A stretch of DNA of 51,342 bases from Armatimonadota bacterium. GTDB taxonomy: Bacteria; Armatimonadota; Fimbriimonadia; Fimbriimonadales; Fimbriimonadaceae. A program made the position numbers and the translations under genes. Where the stretch lies: positions 1 to 51,342 of the forward strand of contig JAIUNY010000023.1 in assembly GCA_020161505.1 (NCBI GenBank), read 5' to 3'. The notes beneath the pieces were generated by a model. That model was not told where the DNA came from. It searched no databases and saw only the letters and a list, made by a program, of their open reading frames with translations. Below are positions 38,611 to 47,498 of the stretch, piece after piece. Positions within the stretch are counted from its first letter, which is position 1. Each line of letters opens with the position of its first letter.

Positions 38611-41001
38611 CTACTGCGACCGAAAGGCCTCGAGAATCGTTTCCTTTTCAACCGGTCTGCCGTCGGGATATTGCACGTAGAATGCCGCTGACCCATTTCC
38701 GGCCCATTGGCCCAGACGAGCCGCGAGAATATTGAGCCCGAGCCCCGAGATCACGCGTGAGACCCGGAAGGCTAAGCCGCGTCCTCTTGGCGCCTGAACT
38801 TCGATGATCGCAGGGTCACGGGGTTCGATCTGGATGCGCAAAGTCGTCTGTTTTCGGTTTGCGTCCCTGCCGCGCGAGGCCATGAAGCTCTCCAGATCGG
38901 AGCGATCCGTGAGAAGATCTCGGATCGCGTTCGAGAGTTGATCGACCTTTGACTTACTCAGAATTTGCCCGCTGCTGCTGACAGTGAAGGTATCGAGCAG
39001 AAGTGGGCTTTCGCCCCCCGACGTACTTGCCCGGAGCCCAACAAGGGAGAGATCGAGGGCGTAAATCGCGCCGAGAATCTTGCTGAGTGCTCCGGCAGAG
39101 TCGGGTGAGCCGATGGTGAAATCGGTGACACCGAGTTCGCGGTGATGGTAGACGTCGAACGAGACTCCACCCTCCCGAGCCGCCTCTGCAATCAGGAAAT
39201 GCCGACGCACCGAGACGGGATCGGTGCTCAGCAAGTAGTGTGGGGGCATCGTGTCGAGAAAAGCCTCGAGGGCCTCTTCGTCAATCGCCTCCTCTGCTTG
39301 TCCACGGAGGACGCGCTCTTTGGCGGCTTCCTCGGTCTTGGGGAGGGTGGATTGCTCGGTGAGGACGGCGAGCGTGCGCTCAAACAGGGCGCGGAGAAAA
39401 GTCTCCTGAACCGGCGTCCAGAGGCTGGAATTGACCGCGTTGACATCGCAATAGGTGAGGATGGCAAGGGCTCGGAGCCGTTCCGAATTTCCTACGAGGC
39501 GAGCGAATTCCTGTGCGGTTTCGGGAAGCATCACATCGCGCAACCGGATGAATCGCGACATCGCGAGGTGCTCGCGCACCAGCCAGACGACCAGGCTTTT
39601 GAGCGATTCATCCAGCCGCCAGCGGGTGCAGATCCCCTCCGCCATCTCCGCGCCGGTCTCGCTGTGCGGCCTGGCCCGATTGACCTTACCGATGTCGTGG
39701 AGCAGAATCGCGAGACTCAGGCCGAGCCTCGTATCTTCGTGGGCCTCGGAGAGCAGCGTCCCGAGGGGGTGATCCGGCGTGATCGCCTGGAAGTTTCGAT
39801 GAACCTGCAACGTGTGTTCGTAAACCGTATACGTGTGCGATTCATCGATCGGCATCAGGGATTTGCACGCGGAGAGTTCGGGAAGAAGCACTTCCAGCAC
39901 GCCGGTTCGGTCGAGATTCTCGATGATCGCGACGCCTTGAGTGACGGCAAAGAGCGATTCCGGTCCTGCTTGGTCGGTGATCGGAGCCCGGACATCCTCG
40001 ACATCCAGGCCGAGTTTGGTTCCGAGGGCGATGCCTCGGGCCGCCTCTCCAGCGGACGTGCCTGTCTCCACCCTCACCGCCCCGCGAATGACTTGGACTC
40101 CCGTTGTCAGAGGGTAGCGGTTCTCGTAAAGTCGCTCCATGCTGGAGCGGGTCGCCGCGTGGTTCTTCTCCAGGGCGTCGGCGAGTTCCTCACCCAGTTC
40201 GTACGGACTGATGCCGATGAAGCTCGCGAGTTCGTTCCGTCGAGCCAAATTGAGATGATCTCCCGCCTTACCGCTCACCAAGTGGAGCATGTTCCGGATC
40301 GACAGGATGTGATCGACTTCCGGGGTGAGAGGTTCCTTGCGCTCGCCGATCGCCAGCCCGATCCAGTTCCGAAGATGGAAATCGCGGAGGCCACCGGCTC
40401 CGTGTTTGAGATGGGGTTCGACGACCAACGGCGTCTCGTTGGTGGCGCGTTTTTCCCTGGACCGCTCGTCGAGCTTGGCGATGAGAAAGTCGGCGGTGGG
40501 AAAGCTCCCGAGAATCGCGGATTCCAGCTTTCGGAGCGGTTCCGGTGAGCCGGTGACCAGCCGGGCGTCCATCAGACTGCTGAGGGTGATCGCGTCGAGG
40601 CCAGGCGCATCTCCGACAAGGCGATAGACATAGCCGAGGCGGATGCCCAGGATCTTCTCAATCGCCTCGCGTGAGGCTCGGTAGACCCACCGGATCGCCT
40701 CATTCAGCTCCGGCGTTTCGACAAGCGGAACCAGCGAGACATCGCAGTCGCTGTAGGGGCAGACTTCCTCTCGTCCATATCCTCCGGTGGCGACGACGGC
40801 GAGCGGGGGCAGCGACGGCCATCTCTGCTGCATTTCACGTTCAAGAGCCTCCCACACCTGATCGATGAGTTCGGAGTGGCGGCGGCACCATTCGGCGCCC
40901 TGACCGGAAAACCGAAGTTCGCCGAGGTGGTTTTTTCGCTCCTCGGCAAGGCGGGCCAGGGAGCTCAAAGTCGATTCGGAAAAGAGGGGAGGAGTGGTCA
41001 C
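38611..41001 (-). CDS. glnD: [Protein-PII] uridylyltransferase / uridylyl-removing enzyme
   Basis: 796 residues. Senses glutamine and adds or removes UMP on PII. Nucleotidyltransferase motif ATGGYGREEVCPYSDCDVSL (about 71-90), the GlnD helper region (VVEPHLKHGAGGLRDFH), the HD phosphohydrolase (ILLHDIGKVNRARPHSETGA) and two C-terminal ACT domains (EGGVSFDVYHHRELGVTDFT; PAIIEVQAPRGRGLAFRVSR) are all present in order. Slightly shorter than E. coli GlnD (890). The GTG start at 41001 overlaps the preceding membrane-protein gene by four bases (GTGA); earlier in-frame sequence belongs to that gene's other frame. Confidence 0.95.
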   Translation of the reverse strand: MTTPPLFSESTLSSLARLAEERKNHLGELRFSGQGAEWCRRHSELIDQVWEALEREMQQRWPSLPPLAVVATGGYGREEVCPYSDCDVSLVPLVETPELNEAIRWVYRASREAIEKILGIRLGYVYRLVGDAPGLDAITLSSLMDARLVTGSPEPLRKLESAILGSFPTADFLIAKLDERSREKRATNETPLVVEPHLKHGAGGLRDFHLRNWIGLAIGERKEPLTPEVDHILSIRNMLHLVSGKAGDHLNLARRNELASFIGISPYELGEELADALEKNHAATRSSMERLYENRYPLTTGVQVIRGAVRVETGTSAGEAARGIALGTKLGLDVEDVRAPITDQAGPESLFAVTQGVAIIENLDRTGVLEVLLPELSACKSLMPIDESHTYTVYEHTLQVHRNFQAITPDHPLGTLLSEAHEDTRLGLSLAILLHDIGKVNRARPHSETGAEMAEGICTRWRLDESLKSLVVWLVREHLAMSRFIRLRDVMLPETAQEFARLVGNSERLRALAILTYCDVNAVNSSLWTPVQETFLRALFERTLAVLTEQSTLPKTEEAAKERVLRGQAEEAIDEEALEAFLDTMPPHYLLSTDPVSVRRHFLIAEAAREGGVSFDVYHHRELGVTDFTIGSPDSAGALSKILGAIYALDLSLVGLRASTSGGESPLLLDTFTVSSSGQILSKSKVDQLSNAIRDLLTDRSDLESFMASRGRDANRKQTTLRIQIEPRDPAIIEVQAPRGRGLAFRVSRVISGLGLNILAARLGQWAGNGSAAFYVQYPDGRPVEKETILEAFRSQ

Positions 41002-42530
41002 CGCTGCGTCAGATAGTATGCCGGTTCGTTGAGGGCAATATTCTGTATTTCGGCGCGGATTTCCTGATCCCAACGGACGCAGAAGGAAATCGAGAAGGCG
41101 CAAGCGACGATGAGGAAGGGGGTGACACGCTGGGCAAATTGTTGGAAGGCTTGCAAGAGCAGAATCCACGGGTGCCTCCGTTGGAGGAAGGCGTACACGT
41201 GGATCCAGGCCAAAGTGAGCCCGAGAACGAAGCAGAGCATCACGGGTTGAGTCGAAACCCGCCATTCACCGGACATTTGGGGCATCGCGTTCTGGATCAC
41301 GGATGCGGGCAAGCTTCGGGTGATCAGCACGCTCATGATCGCCACGCAACAGGCGAGGAGCAAAAAAGTGGTGCCAATGTTCCAGGAGAGACTGAACTTC
41401 TTGGCGGCACCTGGCACGGCGGGCCGAAGGGGAACCCCCAGCGCGGCAATCGTGAGGGTGAGCCAGAGTGCGGCAGCGACCTCGCCGGTCACCACAAAAA
41501 TCGCCACTCCGATCAGGATCGCCAAGGTGGTTGACCAGAAGGACGAAGGAACGGCCTTGTCATTCCGGCGAAGCGACGCCCCGGCGATGAGTCCGAGAAT
41601 CCCACTTCCGACGGCGAGAAGCAACAGTGTTCCGGAGAGATTGGGTGGCAACAGCGCCCGGGCGACGAGGGTGCGCAGTCGCTTCTGGATCGTGGGTTTC
41701 GAGGCAAGGGCCATCCACGCCTCGCTTTGGGCAAGGCGATTTCGCACCAAGGCTGCTTCCGCTGGCCTGTTCGCTTGGGCGAGTTCCGTGATGAAAGAGA
41801 GCCTCTGTTTGGTCTCCGTTCGCCGACTATCCCGGATGGTGGCGGGGCCGATGGCTGCAGCTTCGGCAAGTTGGAGTCCGTGCCAGCCATTCTCGACTGA
41901 TCTCGCGCCATCGCGGAGCAAAATTCCATTCCGAAAGGCGGCGACCCGGTCATCGAGCGTTGACGATGTGTTGAGCATCTGTCGCCCAAGCATGTAGGTT
42001 TCCTCAGCAGCGGCGGACTGCCGAACCTGTCGGGCCGCGTAGCCGTGCCAGGACATGGCGCTTCCAGACTCTGCCTTGAGGCCGGCGAGCACCTCTCGAA
42101 CTTTGGCCGTTTGATAGTCGTTGTAAAGCGAGCAGCGGGAGGCTCGCTCCCAAGCCCTGCGTGCCGATTCGGTGTTTCCGAGAGCATTTTGGAAGAGGGC
42201 TTCGCCTTGGGGCCAAAAAGCGTTGTTTGGCTCCTGGACTCCCGCGCTAACGCAGACTTCGGCGAGGAGGAGTTTCTCGTCGGTGGTCAGAGTTTGGCCG
42301 GATCGGATGCGGCTGGCTCCCGCTTGAACCCAGAGGGCGGCCTCTTCAGGTCCGGTTGGATCGGGAAGTGTCGCGAGATTTTCCGGCAGGATCGGCGAGC
42401 GGGCGAGAAACTGAGACGGCCCTCGATCCCAAAGTCCGTAGCGCACCCACGGCCCTGCTGCGGGGTGAAGAAGAATCACAAGGAGCGCGCCCAGGCATGC
42501 CCCAAGCCATGCCCGTCGCGCGAGTGTCAT
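40998..42530 (-). CDS. Polytopic membrane protein with a TPR-like periplasmic region
   Basis: 510 residues, family not recognised. An N-terminal membrane helix (RRAWLGACLGALLVILLHP) is followed by about 270 residues of helical, TPR-like sequence (EALFQNALGNTESARRAWERA, AEETYMLGRQML). The C-terminal 220 residues hold about five membrane helices (LLLLAVGSGILGLIAGASL, LAILIGVAIFVVTGEVAAALW, FLLLACCVAIMSVLI, VMLCFVLGLTLAWIHVYAF, VTPFLIVACAFSISFCV). It is coupled by ATGA to the small anti-sigma-like gene upstream and by GTGA to glnD downstream. It may be a sensor or effector of the ECF module, or a cell-envelope protein. Confidence 0.65.
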   Translation of the reverse strand: MTLARRAWLGACLGALLVILLHPAAGPWVRYGLWDRGPSQFLARSPILPENLATLPDPTGPEEAALWVQAGASRIRSGQTLTTDEKLLLAEVCVSAGVQEPNNAFWPQGEALFQNALGNTESARRAWERASRCSLYNDYQTAKVREVLAGLKAESGSAMSWHGYAARQVRQSAAAEETYMLGRQMLNTSSTLDDRVAAFRNGILLRDGARSVENGWHGLQLAEAAAIGPATIRDSRRTETKQRLSFITELAQANRPAEAALVRNRLAQSEAWMALASKPTIQKRLRTLVARALLPPNLSGTLLLLAVGSGILGLIAGASLRRNDKAVPSSFWSTTLAILIGVAIFVVTGEVAAALWLTLTIAALGVPLRPAVPGAAKKFSLSWNIGTTFLLLACCVAIMSVLITRSLPASVIQNAMPQMSGEWRVSTQPVMLCFVLGLTLAWIHVYAFLQRRHPWILLLQAFQQFAQRVTPFLIVACAFSISFCVRWDQEIRAEIQNIALNEPAYYLTQR

Positions 42531-42847
42531 CTGATCTTAGGTTGCTCTTGGAAGCGAGGAAGTTCCGGTTGAGATTGGCTCTCCAGCCGTGCTTCCGACT
42601 GCCCAGGCGTGAAGCTCTTGGTGGTTTCGGGCTTCTGCATTTGGAGCAGGGTCAGGAGGCCGAGAATCGTTGCGGCGGCGGCGACCAAGGCGGGCGACCA
42701 GTACCACAGAGTGTTCTTTAACTTCTGCGCGGTAAGGCGGCTCATCAAAATGTCGTTGAATGAGTCGTCCACTTCGGGCGTGATGCTCGCGTCCGCAAAA
42801 GCGGATTCAAGCTCCTCGGGCCACTCGATCGGGTGTTTTTCGCTCAT
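42527..42847 (-). CDS. Small putative anti-sigma factor
   Basis: 106 residues. The N-terminal half is acidic and helical (EWPEELESAFADASITPEVDD, DSFNDILMSRL), followed by one membrane helix (YWSPALVAAAATILGLLTLL) and a short Gln/Pro/Ser-rich outside tail. No zinc motif. The assignment as anti-sigma factor rests on size, topology and position: it starts within the stop of the ECF sigma gene (ATGA) and ends within the start of the next (ATGA). Confidence 0.6.
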   Translation of the reverse strand: MSEKHPIEWPEELESAFADASITPEVDDSFNDILMSRLTAQKLKNTLWYWSPALVAAAATILGLLTLLQMQKPETTKSFTPGQSEARLESQSQPELPRFQEQPKIR

Positions 42848-43404
42848 CGAGCTCCCTCAGTCGCGGCGATCCAGATCGCGCGGAATCTCTCCCGTGCCGT
42901 GTGAAGTCGGCTGCGCACGGTTCCAACGGGGACGCCCATGTAGTCGGCGACTTCCTCGTAGGAGAACTGCTCCATTTCGCGCAGAACCAGGGTCATGCGG
43001 AGTTCAGGGGAGAGTTCGGCCAAAAGTTTCTCGACAAGAATCTTGGTTTCGACTCGGATATCGGTGCCGCCTTCGCCTCGTTCCTGAACTTCGCCTTCCG
43101 GCTTGCGGCTTCTCAGGCGATCCATGCACAGTCGGACGCAGATCCGATAGAGGAATCCGGAGAATGCTTTGTCTTCGCGGAGCTTGCCAAGCTCGCGGAA
43201 GGCCTTCAAAAAGGCTTCTTGAGCGACATCCTCGGCTTCGTTTCGATCTCGCAGGATGTTCGCCGCGACGCGAATCAAGCGCATTCGATGCTTGGAGACG
43301 AGGGCGTCAATGGCCGCAACATCGCCAAGCCGAGCACGGGAGAGCCAGGCACTTTCTTCTGCGGCAAGTTCCGCTCGACCAAGAACCGCTGTGTCGTCCA
43401 TCAT
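42844..43404 (-). CDS. ECF RNA polymerase sigma factor
   Basis: 186 residues. Region 2: AIDALVSKHRMRLIRVAANIL and NEAEDVAQEAFLKAFRELGKL; region 4: LLAELSPELRMTLVLREME followed by the helix-turn-helix YEEVADYMGVPVGTVRSRL. The linker holds a charged stretch (RKPEGEVQERGEGGTD). ATG 43404 is chosen for GGAAGG seven bases upstream; GTG at 43422 would add six residues. It is the first gene of a long minus-strand cluster reaching recJ and is divergent from the OstA-like gene, a plausible target. Confidence 0.92.
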   Translation of the reverse strand: MMDDTAVLGRAELAAEESAWLSRARLGDVAAIDALVSKHRMRLIRVAANILRDRNEAEDVAQEAFLKAFRELGKLREDKAFSGFLYRICVRLCMDRLRSRKPEGEVQERGEGGTDIRVETKILVEKLLAELSPELRMTLVLREMEQFSYEEVADYMGVPVGTVRSRLHTARERFRAIWIAATEGAR

Positions 43405-43546
43405 CGCTTTGCCTTCCAACACCTTAAGTGTAACTTATTCGACGGCATGAGTGGCTCAGTTTGTTCGCTTCCCGATGCTTGGTTTTTGCTTCGGTACACT
43501 CGCAACTCCGGGACGCTGGAGACGTCTCTTCCTTGGTGACTGGCGA

Positions 43547-45115
43547 ATGAGGATGCTTCGATGCGCGTTTTTGATCCTGAGTCTGGGATCTGCGTGCGTC
43601 ACGCTGGCGTCACCGACGCCCCAAACGCTCTCCGAAAAGCTCACCATCGAGGCTCCGGAGTGGGAGGACAATCCAGGATCGCAAACCACGGATTTCCGGG
43701 GCGGAGTTGTCATTCGGTTTGGCCCGAGCACGATTCGGTGCGACGAGGCCACCGTTTATCGCGCGGAGGAACGACTGGTGACGCGCGGTGCGACCACGAT
43801 TTCTGATCCTGAAGGGATGATCCGCGCGGAGCAGATCGAGGTCTCCTGGCGCGAAGGGCAGCAGTTCGGCAAGGCCCTGAATCCAATCATCCAGCTTGGG
43901 GAATTGGTGATCCGGGGGAACTCTCTGGAGACCCGCACCCTTCCCACGGGGCCTCAGTGGATTGTTTACGGGGCGAAGGTGAGCCTGAATGACCTCACTC
44001 CGATTCGCACTGGGTTCCGCGCCCGCAAGCTGACGATCTATCCCGGGAAGCACGCGGATGCCGAAGGGGTTCAATACGAGCTACTTGGCGGTCGCCTGAC
44101 TTTGCTGGAGCGACAGAGGATTAATCTCGACCCCCGGGTCACCGGATTCCAGCCTCCGAGTCTCGCCGATCGTCGCGGCGTGGGGTACGGCGTCACCTGG
44201 GAGAGCACCTTTCTCCTCAGCGAGAACAGCAGCATCGGAGGCAAGTTTGGAACCTTCCCGGGGATTGCCCCGGAATCACGGCTCCAGTACACCTTTAGCC
44301 CGCTGGATCCGGCAGAAAATGCCTTCACCGTTGCCCCAAAGAGCGATCTGGAAGAGCGAATGGACGATGGCTGGTTCAACAATGTCCGCGTGAAGACGCC
44401 GGAAAGTGAGAAGGATCTGTTCCGGCGTCGAAAGCTCAGCTACTCGCTGGGCACTCTGTGGAATCTCCCCACGAAAGGCCGCGTGGACGAGGCGGAAAGC
44501 GTGAGCAAACTCGCTGAACTCGCATACGAGTTCGGCGGGACAATCGGCGATGCCGGTCACCGCACCAACCTCCGCGCCCAGCGTATTCGAGAGGACAACG
44601 AGCCCTGGGTGGATCGAGCGAACGCCCAGTCCACCGTCCACGGCCCCTGGGTCAGACTTCACGAAACCACGATTTTCCACACCCGAGCGGATATCTTTGG
44701 AACGCTGAGCGAGAAGAACAGCTACGGTTTTGCTCGCGCCGAGGCCGGTTTCATCACGAATTTTGGCAATGGCTTCCGGGTGGGGGCAGGCTATGCGGTC
44801 GGAGCGGAGACCGGCACCCCGGATTTTGCCTTCGATCGTCTCGGTGCCACCCACGTGATGCTGATCCGCGCGGACTACCGACTCGGGCCGTATGCGTTCA
44901 GCTATCTGACCAAGTACGACTTTGACCGGAAATCCTGGTACGACAAGGAATGGGAACTCTCGATCATCGCGGGGTCTTTTGAGCCTTTCGTGGCCCGCCG
45001 GGAATTTCCGAGTGATTTTCGCCTAGGGATTCGCTTCCGCGTGACGGATGTGGTCGGGCGGCTGGGGCAACGCAACGTCCGTCGCTCGCCCGAAAATCCG
45101 CCTCAGCCCAAATGA
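43547..45115 (+). CDS. OstA/LptD-like outer-membrane protein
   Basis: 522 residues. Signal peptide MRMLRCAFLILSLGSACVTLAS is followed by an OstA-like beta-jellyroll (about 30-150: FRGGVVIRFGPSTIRCDEATVYRAEERLVTRGATTIS, with GMIRAEQIEVSW), then a C-terminal beta-rich region (many alternating hydrophobic/polar strands ending in FRLGIRFRVTD) that resembles an LptD barrel but is shorter than proteobacterial LptD (about 780). LptD inserts lipopolysaccharide into the outer membrane. The identification of the barrel part is tentative. ATG 43547 is used; 43553 is equally possible. It is divergent from an ECF sigma gene with about 140 bases between. Confidence 0.65.
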   Translation: MRMLRCAFLILSLGSACVTLASPTPQTLSEKLTIEAPEWEDNPGSQTTDFRGGVVIRFGPSTIRCDEATVYRAEERLVTRGATTISDPEGMIRAEQIEVSWREGQQFGKALNPIIQLGELVIRGNSLETRTLPTGPQWIVYGAKVSLNDLTPIRTGFRARKLTIYPGKHADAEGVQYELLGGRLTLLERQRINLDPRVTGFQPPSLADRRGVGYGVTWESTFLLSENSSIGGKFGTFPGIAPESRLQYTFSPLDPAENAFTVAPKSDLEERMDDGWFNNVRVKTPESEKDLFRRRKLSYSLGTLWNLPTKGRVDEAESVSKLAELAYEFGGTIGDAGHRTNLRAQRIREDNEPWVDRANAQSTVHGPWVRLHETTIFHTRADIFGTLSEKNSYGFARAEAGFITNFGNGFRVGAGYAVGAETGTPDFAFDRLGATHVMLIRADYRLGPYAFSYLTKYDFDRKSWYDKEWELSIIAGSFEPFVARREFPSDFRLGIRFRVTDVVGRLGQRNVRRSPENPPQPK

Positions 45116-45120
45116 AAACC

Positions 45121-45144
45121 GCCCGGAGCCAGAGGCTTCCGGGC
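45121..45144. terminator. Hairpin between convergent genes
   Basis: GCCCGGAGCC and GGCTTCCGGGC pair over ten bases with one bulged base. On the minus strand it is followed by GGTTTTCATTT, so it most likely ends the gene at 45185; on the plus strand (GATTTGTGG) the U-run is poor. Confidence 0.6.
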
Positions 45145-45184
45145 GATTTGTGGAACAAAAGGGTGATTGATCGGTGCGCGCTGC

Positions 45185-45400
45185 CTAGGCTGCAGCGTGC
45201 GATTGCCACTCCACAACTTCAAAGGACTTGATTCGGTCGAGACGGAGTTCGCCCAAGTCGGTCAGCATGCACGGTCCGTAGAGAGGGACGAACGCGACAT
45301 CGAAAATCTCAGCCTGATCGGAGAACTCTTTGCCAGAGCGATCAGTGTACGTGAGATTCACGAATTGGCCGACGAGGGATTTAGCTTCAGAAATCAACAT
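45185..45400 (-). CDS. Small beta-strand protein of unknown function
   Basis: 71 residues, not recognised. LVGQFVNLTYTDRSGKEF, AEIFDVAFVPLYGPCMLTD and LGELRLDRIKSFEVVEW alternate like beta strands of a small barrel (OB/SH3-like). No signal peptide. A terminator follows and two compact hairpins (45427-45468) lie in its leader, which supports a real, separately regulated gene. It is divergent from the debranching-enzyme gene. Confidence 0.55.
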   Translation of the reverse strand: MLISEAKSLVGQFVNLTYTDRSGKEFSDQAEIFDVAFVPLYGPCMLTDLGELRLDRIKSFEVVEWQSHAAA

Positions 45401-45426
45401 AGTGTCTTTGCCTCTAATGAGCGCGA

Positions 45427-45468
45427 GAAGGTTTCAACCTTCCGACATGAGGGTTCTTCCGCGAACCC
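45427..45468 (-). promoter_or_regulatory. Two tandem leader hairpins
   Basis: GAAGGTT-TC-AACCTTC (45427-45442) and GGGTTC-TTCCGC-GAACCC (45451-45468) are both perfect dyads in the 166-bp divergent region between the small gene at 45185-45400 and the debranching enzyme gene. They could be operators or RNA structures in the leader of the small gene. Confidence 0.35.
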
Positions 45469-45552
45469 CCCGCCGATCACCCTAGCAAGATTTCTCGTTG
45501 CGCCTTCAACATCAAAATCCCGGAAATCCTGCGGGGAACAGAAGGTGGGCTG

Positions 45553-45558
45553 TACAAT
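45553..45558 (+). promoter_or_regulatory. -10 box of the debranching-enzyme gene
   Basis: TACAAT ends eight bases before the GTG start at 45567, so the mRNA would begin at or within a base or two of the start codon (leaderless). No -35 consensus is visible. Confidence 0.35.
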
Positions 45559-45566
45559 CTCCTCAC

Positions 45567-47486
45567 GTGCCACTCTCCCGCCGATGGATTGCCCCTGAGA
45601 AGTGCCGAGACTACACCTCGTCATCTCAGCTTGAATGGTTGCTCACCAACGGGATAGGGGGGTTCGCAATGAGCACGGTGAGCGGGGCGAATACTCGGCG
45701 GTACCACGGACTGCTGGTCGCTGCGACCAAGGCTCCGGAAATCCGGACGGTGCTGCTCGCCTCTGTCGAAGCCTACGTCCAGATCGGGGCGGAGAGCATC
45801 GGTTTGAGCGCGAACCAGTACGTCGGCACCGTTCATCCCCAGGGTTATGCCCACCTGAGCGCATTCAGCATCGGCGAGACGGCAGAGTGGCGGTTTGAAG
45901 TCCGTGGGGCCAAGATCACAAAACGAGTCGGAATCCACGAAGGCGTCAACGCGGTGACTCTCGAATACGAGAACGCGGGCGATGCTGCCGTACAGCTCAG
46001 CCTCAGGCCGTTGGTGAGCCACAAGTTCTATCACGACAACTTCCGAATCACTGACTTCTATCCCGAGTTCCTGGTGTTTCCCGAAGACAAGACGGTGCTC
46101 TCGCACCATGGCGTGAAGCTGGTTTTGAGTCACAAGAACGCCGAGCGCACGGCGACGACGGGTTGGTTCTACCGATTTGAGCATCCGCGTGAGACCGAGA
46201 GAGGGCTCGATCCCCTGGATGACCTGTTCTGCCCGTGTGAGCTTCGGTATCTCCTGGCTCCTGGCGAGAAGGTCTCCTTGGTTGCTTCCACGGAGGATGG
46301 GGTCGAACCGCGTGCTCTGCCACTCGCCGGCGATGCTCAAACCGCGACAAGCAGCGATGCTTTGGTGGCTCAGCTCGAGTCGGCGGCGAAGCAGTTCATT
46401 GTTGAAACGCCCGAGCGAACAAGCATCATCGCGGGATATCCCTGGTTCACCGATTGGGGCAGGGATACGATGATCTCGCTGCCAGGGGTCTGCCTGGAAA
46501 CGGGGCACTTCGATCAGGCCCGCGAGATTTTGCGCAGTTACGCCAGCCAAATGAAGCGCGGTGTGATTCCCAACCGATTCGTCGACCAAGGGGACACGCC
46601 CGACTACAACACCGTCGATGCGACACTCTGGTTCGTGAACGCGATCTACCAAACTCTCCACGCCGATTGGGATCCGGCCTTTGCTCAAGAAGCGCTCTCT
46701 TGGGTTCTTGAAATCTACGAGTGGCATCTCAAGGGGACTTGGTACGGCATCAAGGTCGATGCAGCGGATGGCTTGCTGCGACAAGGCGAGCCAGGGGTTC
46801 AGCTGACTTGGATGGATGCCAAGGTTCGCGATTGGGTGGTGACACCTCGCCACGGAAAGCCGGTCGAGATCAATGGTCTGTGGTGCAACATGCTGCGGAT
46901 CATGGAGTGGCTGAGCGAAAAGCTGGGGCATCCGAGCGGAGACTTCAGGACAGCGGCGGGGAAGGCTGAGTCAGCGATGGAGCAGAAGTTCTGGCACGCG
47001 ATGACCGGTCACTATCTCGATACCGTGGAGCCAAACGACGCCTCGCTTCGCCCCAATCAGGTCATTGCGATGTCTCTGCCATTTGCTCCTCTGAAGGGCG
47101 ACAACGCGCTCCGCGCTCTCACCAAGATCGAACGCGAACTCCTGACGCCCTTCGGACTCCGTACTCTTGGGCCGAGCGAACCGGGATATGTCGCGCGTTT
47201 TGAAGGACCGATGGAGCAACGGGATGCGGGATATCACCAGGGCACGGTCTGGCCGTGGTTGATCGGGCCGTACATCTCGGCGGTGCTCCGGCTGACCGGT
47301 GATACGAAGCGGGCGATGGCGGCTCTGAGTCATACTCTTGACTCAATGGGGCACTACGGACTCAACGGGATCGCTGAGGTTTACGACGGAGACGCCCCTC
47401 AATATCCCGGTGGCTGCCCGTGGCAGGCCTGGAGCGTCGCCGAAGCTTTGCGATCCTGGCGGGAAATTGAAAGGGCGTCTCGTTAA
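45567..47486 (+). CDS. Glycogen-debranching enzyme (amylo-alpha-1,6-glucosidase, GH133 type)
   Basis: 639 residues from GTG 45567. The N-terminal domain has [30 protein letters not shown], a hallmark of archaeal/bacterial-type debranching enzymes; the catalytic (alpha/alpha)6 barrel has [19 protein letters not shown] (acidic residues), [19 protein letters not shown], and near the end [22 protein letters not shown] (as [15 protein letters not shown] here) and [14 protein letters not shown]. It hydrolyses alpha-1,6 branches of glycogen or limit dextrin. Length is typical (about 650). No other glycogen genes are adjacent. Confidence 0.92.
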   Translation: [639 protein letters not shown]

Positions 47487-47498
47487 GTCTGTGTTGGA

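Noticed and set aside
39142-40548. 468-codon open frame antisense to glnD
   Set aside because: Lies within the HD and helper regions of GlnD and has no independent support.
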